NCBI GenBank assembly: GCA_964594625.1
Contig: CAZQNC010000010.1
Coordinates: 1 to 24,106 of the forward strand
DNA from: CAZESS01 sp964594625
GTDB lineage: Archaea; Thermoplasmatota; E2; UBA202; DSCA01
Direction: 5' to 3'
DNA length: 24,106 nucleotides
Shown: positions 6,308 through 12,757 of the stretch, piece by piece
How the letters are laid out: each line of letters begins with the position of its first letter
How positions within the stretch are numbered: position 1 is the stretch's first letter
Notes under the pieces: model-generated
What the model was told of the DNA's origin: nothing
The model's database searches: none
The model's input: the letters and a program-made list of their open reading frames with translations, nothing else
Made by a program: the position numbers and the translations under genes

Positions 6308-7674
6308 TGCCATACCCGACGCAACACGCCTGCAGATTGCTCGACCCTGACAAGTTCGACGAGTTCCGTCATTCTCACGACGAGTTCGGCGACGGGATAG
6401 ACGTCATCTACGCTCGGCGCAAGGGCGCGGACTCCTGGCAGGTCCAGTCGATCCGCTTACTGGTGACGGAGTTCGATGAGCCCGAGGCCCGGGAATGGCT
6501 GAAGGCGCACGATTACTGGTCGAGCAAGCAGGAGTTCGAGCCCGCAACCGCGAAGCGCGAGGCGTCGTCATGGCATCCCGTCTCGCTTGATCTCGCGGCT
6601 CCTGGAGAGGTGATAGACTCGCACGGCCGGGAATTGTCCATCACCCGCGACGGGTTCGTCCAGCCACAGCTCACGGCGTTTGCAGAGCAACAGGCCCGGG
6701 GGGGGCCTCTGCCGGCGTTGAAGTACAGCCACAGGCAGGACGTCGACGCGATCGGCGTCGGGCACATTCATGCTATCTGGTGGAGCGAGAAGGCCCAGAA
6801 GATGCGGGGGGCTGCTTTATGCCACCACGAGGGCGCCCTGGAGCAGATCGAAAACGGATACAACGCAGTGTCGCTTGAGGCCGGACCCGGGGACGCATAC
6901 GGGAAGACCCTGTATCCCTGGGTATTCCGCGCCGCAGCACTCTTGCCCCCGGGGACTTTACCGGCAGTCGCCGGGGCGCATGCCATAGCAGCCGGCAAGG
7001 AGGACAATATGTTCATCAGACGATTCCTGTTCATGGCTCCGCTCATGCTTGCGGCTGCCGATGGCGCCGGCGGAGGCGGAGGCACCGAGACCCAGGCCGA
7101 CGACGATCTCGAAGGGGGCTCTGACATGGAGGCCCTGCTGCGCGACCTTGCCAGCCAGGTAAAGGCCCTGGCCGAGCGGGTCGGAAAGCTCGAAGCCGGG
7201 TCCGGGGACGAGGGCGCCGAAGGCTCAAGCCCCGAGGGGACGAACCCCGCTTTGGAGTCTATCCGGAGCGATCTCAGCAAGCTCACCGCCCGGCTCGACG
7301 GGATGGAGAAGGACATAGACGACGCCGAGATCGACCGCGAACTCTCGGCGATGCAGACGTCCAGCAATTACTGCCTGACCAAGGGCAGGAGAGAGGACCT
7401 TGAGGCCGAACTGGAGAAGTGCCAGTCGCCGGCCGAGAAGAGAGCGCTCATCGCGGCCGTCCGCGTACTCGCAGAGCCGATAGACCAGGGAACCCGGACT
7501 CTCCTCAGCCGTGCTGGCGGAGACTCCGAAACCCCCGGCGTCGTGCTTGAGAAGCGGTCGAAGGTGGAGGCGGACCTCGCAAAGCAGCACCCGGAGAAGT
7601 CGCAGGTCGAGATCGAACTGATGGCGACCCAGCTTCATCCGGCCCTGTACGGCGAGGAGAGCGCCGCCAGGTAG
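6307..7674 (+). CDS. Head maturation protease with C-terminal scaffold (Mu gpI-like)
   Basis: A 455-residue protein with ATG at 6307 overlapping the portal stop; the site GGAAGGAG is upstream. The N-terminal 230 residues look like the Mu gpI-type serine protease that processes the prohead: SLDLAAPGEVID, then LKYSH (His142) with GVGHIHAIWW, NAVSLEAGP (Ser189), and AALLPPGTLPAVAGAHAIAA. His142 and Ser189 are my proposed catalytic pair. Residues 236-255 are hydrophobic, and 260-455 are acidic and coiled-coil-like (LASQVKALAERVGKLE, LSKLTARLDGMEKDI), typical of scaffold. A nested start at 7009 could make the scaffold alone. Position before decoration and capsid genes supports the call. Confidence 0.85.
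   Translation: MPYPTQHACRLLDPDKFDEFRHSHDEFGDGIDVIYARRKGADSWQVQSIRLLVTEFDEPEAREWLKAHDYWSSKQEFEPATAKREASSWHPVSLDLAAPGEVIDSHGRELSITRDGFVQPQLTAFAEQQARGGPLPALKYSHRQDVDAIGVGHIHAIWWSEKAQKMRGAALCHHEGALEQIENGYNAVSLEAGPGDAYGKTLYPWVFRAAALLPPGTLPAVAGAHAIAAGKEDNMFIRRFLFMAPLMLAAADGAGGGGGTETQADDDLEGGSDMEALLRDLASQVKALAERVGKLEAGSGDEGAEGSSPEGTNPALESIRSDLSKLTARLDGMEKDIDDAEIDRELSAMQTSSNYCLTKGRREDLEAELEKCQSPAEKRALIAAVRVLAEPIDQGTRTLLSRAGGDSETPGVVLEKRSKVEADLAKQHPEKSQVEIELMATQLHPALYGEESAAR
7009..7674 (+). CDS. Nested in-frame scaffold protein (Mu gpZ-like)
   Basis: Inside the protease-scaffold gene, AAGGAGGACAATATG places a near-perfect ribosome binding site five to six bases before Met235 (7009). Translation from here gives 221 residues without the protease domain: a short hydrophobic start, an acidic glycine-rich linker and coiled-coil helices. 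In Mu, gene I encodes protease plus scaffold, and gene Z inside it makes the scaffold alone at higher level; lambda C/Nu3 works likewise. The position fits that rule. I infer production from the site; no protein data are visible. Confidence 0.68.
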   Translation: MFIRRFLFMAPLMLAAADGAGGGGGTETQADDDLEGGSDMEALLRDLASQVKALAERVGKLEAGSGDEGAEGSSPEGTNPALESIRSDLSKLTARLDGMEKDIDDAEIDRELSAMQTSSNYCLTKGRREDLEAELEKCQSPAEKRALIAAVRVLAEPIDQGTRTLLSRAGGDSETPGVVLEKRSKVEADLAKQHPEKSQVEIELMATQLHPALYGEESAAR

Positions 7675-7701
7675 CGGTAGCGCCCTGATGATGCAATACC
7701 C

Positions 7702-7717
7702 CCGCGGGACACCGCGG
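7702..7717 (+). other. Short hairpin between scaffold and decoration genes
   Basis: CCGCGG, the loop GACA and CCGCGG form a six-pair GC stem in the 63-base gap between the scaffold stop and the decoration gene. There is no T-tract after it, so it is not a standard terminator. It could stabilise a processed mRNA end or slow ribosomes; either half is itself palindromic, so chance is also possible. Confidence 0.25.
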
Positions 7718-7737
7718 AAACGATAGAGGAGGGAAGT

Positions 7738-8151
7738 ATGGGAGCCGAGACCGGCGTTGCAGTGGACCTAACCCCTGACATCCACGGGTTCCGCGCATAC
7801 GCCGACTACACCGACAAGCAGTTCTACGCCGTCAAGCGCAAGGACGATGACGACGTGCAGCTGTGCGACGACGGGACCTCCAGTCACGGCGAGTATGTGC
7901 TGGGGATTCTGATCGAGCGATTCGACGAGGACGAGGTCTGCGACATCCGAGCCGCCGGCCCCGTGCCTGTGATAGTCAATGGGAACAGCGTGAACATCTC
8001 CGCGGGCGATCCGCTCAAGACCCAGGGCGATGGGCTGTTCATCAAGGCCGCCTCCACTGGCGACATCTCCTGCTACGAAGCCATGGAAGAGGCCACAACC
8101 GACGGCGTGAAGATCCTCGCAATGAGGACCATGAAGCGCGTCCTGGCATAG
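7738..8151 (+). CDS. Head decoration / capsid stabilising protein
   Basis: A 137-residue protein directly before the capsid gene, the usual place for a decoration (cement) protein. ATG at 7738 has GAGGAGGGAAGT upstream, one of the strongest sites here, as expected for an abundant structural protein. The predicted fold is all-beta: after an N-terminal arm, short strands such as EYVLGILIERF, PVPVIVNGNSVNISAGDPL and DGLFIKAA alternate with turns. The V-x-V-x-x-G...ISAGDPL pattern resembles DUF2190-type capsid proteins. It ends with a basic strand (MRTMKRVLA). Family is inferred from pattern and context. Confidence 0.7.
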   Translation: MGAETGVAVDLTPDIHGFRAYADYTDKQFYAVKRKDDDDVQLCDDGTSSHGEYVLGILIERFDEDEVCDIRAAGPVPVIVNGNSVNISAGDPLKTQGDGLFIKAASTGDISCYEAMEEATTDGVKILAMRTMKRVLA

Positions 8152-8165
8152 GGGGGTAGAACAGC

Positions 8166-9059
8166 ATGTATCCTATCAGTACGGTACAGCAGCGCAAGCT
8201 GACCAAGCTCTTCATCTCCTACTCCCCGGGCACTTACCGCTGGCGGGAGATACTCCCGGCGCGGACGAACGTGCCTATGAGCGGGAAGATTCCGATCTAC
8301 GGCAAGGAGCACCTCAAGATCATAACCGCTCCTACCTCGCCACGGATACCCGCTCCGGAGATATTCGGCTCGGCGTCTCTCAAGAGCTTCGACCTGGAGC
8401 CGTTCCGCCGGAAGATGGTCGTCACCGACGACGAGATGGCCGACTACGACCTGCCCCTGTCTCCCGTCGAGGACGCTACCCGGATGATGAAGGAGCACAT
8501 GGAGGCAACCCGCGAGCTTATACTCGCGGACTGGATGACCGACGCCACGAACTTCACCAACACGAAGGACGTCGACGGCGACACCGCCTGGAACGCGGCT
8601 TCCGGCGCCGGGGCGGCCATCCGGTCAGACATCGCGGCAGCGAAGGCCGACGTCGGGAAGGTCTACAACCTGGTCTTCGCCATGACCCTCGACGTCTATC
8701 TGGCAGTCATCCAGGCCGTGCAGGATGACTTGCTGGGCTTCCGGGAAGACCCGCTCGACCTGAAGGCGCTGGCGCGTCATCTCATGGTCGACCGCTGCGT
8801 TATCCTGGACGCGCAGTACAACAGCGGCGGAACGGAGACCCCGGTCTGGGGTACCCAGAACGCCTGGCTGATCGTCCAGCCGGACAACGGCAACCAGAGC
8901 CGCGAGTGCTTCGGATTCTCCATGACCAGGGACGAAAGGGTCTGGGCGAAGCGCATCCCGGACGACGACCCAGAGGGCTACAAGATCCTCACGAAGTGGA
9001 GACAGGCAAACGTCATCGCCGACGAGACGAAGGCGTACTACTTCTACACCTGCCTGTAG
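8166..9059 (+). CDS. Major capsid protein
   Basis: A 297-residue protein after decoration and scaffold genes, close to Mu gpT in length (305). ATG at 8166 follows a GGGGGG-rich site. It has the features of an HK97-fold capsid: an N-terminal arm (1-40), a charged extended loop with GKIPIYGKEHLKI (40-55), the long spine helix around LSPVEDATRMMKEHMEATRE (98-117) and a mixed A domain ending in a beta-rich C-terminus (TKAYYFYTCL). No processing site is obvious. Codon use favours TAC over TAT for tyrosine (about nine of eleven by eye), unlike the tail-tip genes. Identification rests on order, size and fold pattern. Confidence 0.82.
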   Translation: MYPISTVQQRKLTKLFISYSPGTYRWREILPARTNVPMSGKIPIYGKEHLKIITAPTSPRIPAPEIFGSASLKSFDLEPFRRKMVVTDDEMADYDLPLSPVEDATRMMKEHMEATRELILADWMTDATNFTNTKDVDGDTAWNAASGAGAAIRSDIAAAKADVGKVYNLVFAMTLDVYLAVIQAVQDDLLGFREDPLDLKALARHLMVDRCVILDAQYNSGGTETPVWGTQNAWLIVQPDNGNQSRECFGFSMTRDERVWAKRIPDDDPEGYKILTKWRQANVIADETKAYYFYTCL

Positions 9060-9064
9060 ACTAG

Positions 9065-9117
9065 AGGAGGGGGGGAGCAGCGGCGGGCGGCTCCCGTAGC
9101 GTCCGCCGCCTCTAAAC
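9065..9117 (+). promoter_or_regulatory. Detached ribosome binding site with hairpin before the connector gene
   Basis: The purine run GAGGAGGGGGGGAG (9065-9078) is a strong ribosome binding site, but the next start (ATG 9118) is about 45 bases away and has none close by. Between them a 10-pair stem, GCGGCGGGCG (9080-9089) with CGTCCGCCGC (9100-9109, one G-U pair), closes a ten-base loop. Folding would bring the site to about 16 bases from the ATG. An in-frame TAG at 9097 excludes a longer start. The element may lower connector yield relative to capsid, or mark an mRNA end. Confidence 0.5.
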
Positions 9118-9843
9118 ATGTACTCGAACCCGGACCAGTTCAGCGCCGATTATCCTGGATACAACAACTGGACAGACCTCGAAATTGCGAACCGGCTCGA
9201 CCGGGCGCAGTCCATCGTAGACAGCATCGTCGGCCGGGGATACGATCTCCCCCTCTGCACGTCTGCCGTGTGGACCGTATCGGTTTCGGGCACCTGCTCC
9301 GAAGACGACACGCTGACCATCGGCGGGGTAGAGTACACGATGAAGGCCGCGCCCTCCGGAGATACCGAGATCGACATAGGGGCTGATGCGGCCGAGACGG
9401 CCCAGAACATCGCCTCAGCGCTATCACGGACCCCGTGGGTCACGTCCGCCCGGGACGGGGCCGACGTGGCGCTCACGGCCCGCCAGGAGGGTTCTGTGCC
9501 GAACGGCTGGACGATGGAGGTCGATAGCGCGGACCTTTCGCTCGCCGTCACTACTGCAGGGGTTCGTCGGTTCCGGATACTGGAGACTTGCGAGCTACAG
9601 CTTGCGGCCGCCAGGATCATTCGGGGCGAGCATGACAGCCCCGTAGAGTCCGGGGGCACTGGATATGCGGACGCGCTCCACAAGGAGGCGATGGACCTGC
9701 TGAAGTCCCTGGTGGCTCAGAAGGCGGACTCGACAGTTCTGGTCGACGACGATGACGGGGCGCGCGTGATCCGGGAAGACCCGGGCATGTTCGAGATTGA
9801 CATGTTCTCAGAGGAGGAGGCCGTAGACAGTGACATCTACTAG
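9118..9843 (+). CDS. Head-tail connector (gp36-like) with inserted beta-domain
   Basis: A 241-residue protein in the place of Mu gp36 (DUF1320), the adaptor under the portal. Residues 1-46 match the family start: NPDQFSADYPG, WTDLEIANRLDRAQSIVDSI and RGYDLPL. The expected third helix appears only at residues 150-170 (RFRILETCELQLAAARIIRG). Between them, residues about 47-148 form an extra beta-rich domain: VSGTCSEDDTLTIGGVEYTM, then DIGADAAETAQNIASAL and VALTARQEGSVPNGWTMEV. That pattern (G-D-T-x-T-x-N/G-G-V, then A-x-T-A-x-N-x-A-x-A-I) is a recurring module in phage tail proteins. The gene lacks a close ribosome binding site; see the element before it. Confidence 0.75.
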   Translation: MYSNPDQFSADYPGYNNWTDLEIANRLDRAQSIVDSIVGRGYDLPLCTSAVWTVSVSGTCSEDDTLTIGGVEYTMKAAPSGDTEIDIGADAAETAQNIASALSRTPWVTSARDGADVALTARQEGSVPNGWTMEVDSADLSLAVTTAGVRRFRILETCELQLAAARIIRGEHDSPVESGGTGYADALHKEAMDLLKSLVAQKADSTVLVDDDDGARVIREDPGMFEIDMFSEEEAVDSDIY

Positions 9844-10372
9844 CGGGGGAGGAGCTATCGAGGTCCGCATGCGCGAACGGGACAAGCGGTTCTTCCGCGT
9901 TCTCGGGCAGCTTCATCGGTACATGCGCCGCGAGATGGAGTGGGCGGTGCGACACATGACTCTCTGGGCGCAGCGCGAGATGCAGTCTGCGTTCCGCGAC
10001 CAGCGCCAGCCCGGAGGCGCCAGGTGGCAGCCGAACCGCGGACGGTATGCTGACATTAAGGCGTCGTTCGGGCAGACAAAGGTGGGCGTGCTGTCGGGGG
10101 AGCTCCAGAACTCATTCCATTCTGAGATGTACGCATCGGCGCTTACAGGGATCGCCTCGTCGGATATGCTGCTAGCGGTATGGTTCTCCACCGGCGCGGG
10201 AGCGCCTGGGCTTCACGCTTTCACGAAGGGCGGGACGACCTACTTCTTCTTCCTGCATGAGTCGCCGCCCGAGCGGCCGATCATCCCAGCATTCCGATAC
10301 ACCGAGCAGAAGGCCGCGAAGACCAGCGGCATGATGCTGGAGCGCGGAATGAGGAGGTTGCATAGTGCCTGA
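9830..10372 (+). CDS. Virion morphogenesis / tail completion protein (Mu gpG-like)
   Basis: A 180-residue protein with GTG at 9830, fourteen bases inside the preceding gene; GAGGAGGAGG nine bases upstream decides the start. After a helical N-terminus (10-55) comes FRDQRQPGGARWQPNRGRY (55-73), the F-x-x-Q-x-x-P-x-G-x-x-W motif of the Mu gpG/Phage_tail_S family. VGVLSGELQNSF (85-96) and ERPIIPAFRY (148-157, the P-x-R-P-F/I-like end) complete it. Members join head to tail or finish the tail in transposable phages. The match is by motif; the exact role differs between phages. Confidence 0.76.
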   Translation: MTSTSGGGAIEVRMRERDKRFFRVLGQLHRYMRREMEWAVRHMTLWAQREMQSAFRDQRQPGGARWQPNRGRYADIKASFGQTKVGVLSGELQNSFHSEMYASALTGIASSDMLLAVWFSTGAGAPGLHAFTKGGTTYFFFLHESPPERPIIPAFRYTEQKAAKTSGMMLERGMRRLHSA

Positions 10373-10817
10373 GTTGCGCGACAATATCACGCTGCTGTCT
10401 GACCAGATTGACTTTTGGACCCTGGGGCTCACGATCTCTACCTGGATGCAGACGCAGTGCGACGATATGGACTTCGAGCGATCCGCGACGGAATCCCGCG
10501 AGCAGCAGAGTGCTCCGATCCGGGTCGTTACTATGCTCAAGCGGTTCGGCTTCGACGAGTCCAGCGGGACGAACTGGACGCACGGCGGCCAGGTCAGCTA
10601 TGAGTTCACAATATCCGCGCCGGCCAAGTACGAGGCGCAGGCGCAGAAAGACGTGGAGCAAGCCACCGGAAAACTGATTGAGCTTCTCAATAGAGCGGAG
10701 TCCCCGCCCTTCGGGGTGACGGACCCGATCATTACGAAGGTGCATGTCAGCAGCGCAGATCGCGTTGCGCTAGATGCAATTGCAATGACCGTCTCGATGT
10801 TCGTAAGGGGGGCGTAA
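10365..10817 (+). CDS. Putative tail terminator protein
   Basis: A 150-residue protein with GTG at 10365, eight bases inside the preceding gene, and ATGAGGAGG upstream. It occupies the tail-terminator slot (Mu gp37, lambda gpU position) between the gpG-like gene and the tail tube. The first half has helix, strand and the loop RATES-like segment ERSATESREQQSA; the second half alternates strands (VSYEFTISAPAKYE) with a long helix (KDVEQATGKLIELLNRAE) and final strands, an alpha/beta layout compatible with terminators. I see no diagnostic motif, so the name is from position only. Its TAA overlaps the next ATG. Confidence 0.5.
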   Translation: MPELRDNITLLSDQIDFWTLGLTISTWMQTQCDDMDFERSATESREQQSAPIRVVTMLKRFGFDESSGTNWTHGGQVSYEFTISAPAKYEAQAQKDVEQATGKLIELLNRAESPPFGVTDPIITKVHVSSADRVALDAIAMTVSMFVRGA

Positions 10818-11059
10818 TGCCGAAGGAGGACAGCGCGAAGACGACCGGCGGGGCCGGGGCGAAGAAGGCCGCCCCCCGGAAGGAGAAAAGCAAGTACCGG
10901 ACCCTGATCTATGCCGGAACCAGGGCCGCGGAGATAACTGCCCGGGGCAGCCGCCGGCGGGTAAAGCCCGGGGACAAGGTCAAGCTGCTCAGAGCCGAGG
11001 CGGAAGCCGAGCTCTCCCGCAGCGGGCACTTATGGAATGAGAAGGACGGGGGTAAGTAG
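10817..11059 (+). CDS. Small basic hypothetical protein
   Basis: An 80-residue protein with ATG at 10817 in a TAATG overlap; AAGGGGGG lies just upstream. The first 28 residues are lysine- and alanine-rich and probably disordered. A compact beta-rich domain follows: YRTLIYAGTRAAEITARGSR, then VKPGDKVKLL and a helix. Genes of this size sit between terminator and tube in Mu-like phages (gp38, DUF2635), but the sequence match is not clear. It may be a minor connector or chaperone. No enzymatic residues are seen. Confidence 0.55.
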   Translation: MPKEDSAKTTGGAGAKKAAPRKEKSKYRTLIYAGTRAAEITARGSRRRVKPGDKVKLLRAEAEAELSRSGHLWNEKDGGK

Positions 11060-12082
11060 ATGCCACTTGGACTGCCGTATCTCGGGGACAATTGCATCCT
11101 CGGAGTGTGCCTGCAGCAGGAGACAGGCAGCACCTCATGGGATGGAGACGCGGGCGATATGACGTACCTCCTGCCGCGTCCAGGCGGGGTGACTCCTGGT
11201 GAGAACCAGAACCAGTCTCCCGTATCACTGCTCAAGGTCGACGAGGAGTTCGTCGTCAAGGGGGTTAAGTATTTCACGGGCTCGTTGACGCTGGCGGGAT
11301 CGTATACCGACCTCGAACGGTTCTTCTGGCTCGCCCTCTCGGGGACGCTTACCACCACAGGGGCGGCCGATCCGTGGAGCCATGAGATCACGAAGGCGGA
11401 CAAGCTGGAGTACGGCCGCCTCCGCTGGTATCGCACTGACCTGGCTGTAGCGTCGGGCGAGGTGGAATACTTCGAGGCGCCGAACATCGTCGTCAACAGC
11501 ATCCAGGGCTCCTGTGACTTCGAGGGCGACATGGAGCTAACCCTGGGGATTGTCGGCGAATACCCGAACACGACCCCAGAGACCGAGGCGAGCCTTCCGT
11601 CGGTCAGCCGGATCGAGCCAGTGTCCTGGGATCACCTGTCGCTGACGATCGACGACACCGCTGACTACGCCGTTCGGGCGGTCAACTTCAGCGTCGAGAA
11701 CCCGGTCAACGAGGGGCGGGGCGCGATGAACATCGCCGACTCCGCAGACTCCCTGATCGCCATAACCCGATCTGGCCCGCGGGTAGTGAAGTTCGGTTGC
11801 AAGGCCGTCCTCGACAAGGACTCCGGAGTGGATACAGCGCTGATAACCGGGGCCGCCCTGGAGGGAGTGAACCAGATCAAGTTCGCCAACGGCGCGGCGC
11901 CCGAGCACGCGCTGACTCTGGACTTCGGCCCGGGGGTTGTCGAGCCGATCCAGCGGGCTCCCGCAGGCTGGGGCGAGATCGAGCGTGACGTCAGCGTCCG
12001 CGTTCTGAACGGAGCGTCCACGGACTCGATCACAGCGACATTCGAGAACGGGACCGAGACCATTGCCAGGTATACCCCGTGA
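11060..12082 (+). CDS. Major tail tube protein
   Basis: A 340-residue, beta-rich protein located between the terminator-slot gene and the tape measure, where siphoviruses encode the tube. ATG 11060 directly follows the preceding TAG; the site GGACGGGGG is upstream. Strands with alternating hydrophobics run through the protein (SLLKVDEEFVVKGVKYFTG, YGRLRWYRTDLAVASGEVEY, DHLSLTIDDTADYAVRAVNF, DSITATFENGTETIARY). There is no separate sheath gene, so the tail is non-contractile. The 340 residues exceed many tubes and suggest an extra surface domain in the C-terminal half. Function is from order and fold pattern. Confidence 0.7.
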   Translation: MPLGLPYLGDNCILGVCLQQETGSTSWDGDAGDMTYLLPRPGGVTPGENQNQSPVSLLKVDEEFVVKGVKYFTGSLTLAGSYTDLERFFWLALSGTLTTTGAADPWSHEITKADKLEYGRLRWYRTDLAVASGEVEYFEAPNIVVNSIQGSCDFEGDMELTLGIVGEYPNTTPETEASLPSVSRIEPVSWDHLSLTIDDTADYAVRAVNFSVENPVNEGRGAMNIADSADSLIAITRSGPRVVKFGCKAVLDKDSGVDTALITGAALEGVNQIKFANGAAPEHALTLDFGPGVVEPIQRAPAGWGEIERDVSVRVLNGASTDSITATFENGTETIARYTP

Positions 12083-12756
12083 TCGACCCTGACGAGGATC
12101 TGGAGCAGGAAAAGCCCGAAGAGACTCCCGAAGGCACGGAGGGGGTAGACGGGGCGTCGACCCAGGACGCCCCTGAAGCCCCTGCGCCGCTCCTGGGGCG
12201 GATACCGATCCGGCTACGTCATCCAATACCCCAGAAGGACGGTTCGCCTCTGAGGGTCATCTACATTGGCACGATGCGGGGGCGTCAGGCGTTGCTCGCC
12301 GGCGCCGCCCCTGTCATCCGGGCGCGGGGGGAAGACCTCAAGGACAATCCGCAGAAGCTGAAGCGGCTCGAAGACATGGCGCGGGCGGTTGCCTGTGCCT
12401 GTTCAATTACCCCGAAGGTGGTCAACCGCCAGCCGGAGCCCGGGGAGCTCTGTGTCGACGACATCCATCTGGAGGACGTCTGGGAGATATACGTTGAGGC
12501 GGTCCCTATGTCTGCCAGCGTGTTCTACGGCACGGACCGCACTATGGACGGCCGTCTCGACGCGGCCCTGAAGCAGCATCAGCTAGAGGTCCTCAAGTTC
12601 GAGTTCCGTTGCTGCCGGGAGCTCGGGGTGGACCCGCTTATGATCCGGCGGTTGGAGAACGAGGAACGAGCCTATCTGCTATCCCTGATCCAGGCCGGCG
12701 ACGCTCTCCGGGCGGAACACCCGGCGCTCTTCGGTCTGGCGAAAAAGAAGCGGTGA
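12079..12756 (+). CDS. Putative tail assembly chaperone
   Basis: A 225-residue protein in the chaperone slot between tube and tape measure. GTG at 12079 overlaps the tube stop as GTGA. The first 42 residues are acidic, glutamate/proline-rich and likely disordered. The rest is helical: a beta start (IPIRLRHPIP), then RGRQALLAGA, KLKRLEDMARAVACAC, and a C-terminal LKQHQLEVLKFEFRCCRELG region. In lambda, gpG/gpGT bind the tape measure by a programmed slip; here I found no convincing slippery site or second frame, so one unshifted product is likely. The function is inferred from position. Confidence 0.5.
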   Translation: MIDPDEDLEQEKPEETPEGTEGVDGASTQDAPEAPAPLLGRIPIRLRHPIPQKDGSPLRVIYIGTMRGRQALLAGAAPVIRARGEDLKDNPQKLKRLEDMARAVACACSITPKVVNRQPEPGELCVDDIHLEDVWEIYVEAVPMSASVFYGTDRTMDGRLDAALKQHQLEVLKFEFRCCRELGVDPLMIRRLENEERAYLLSLIQAGDALRAEHPALFGLAKKKR

Positions 12757-12757
12757 G

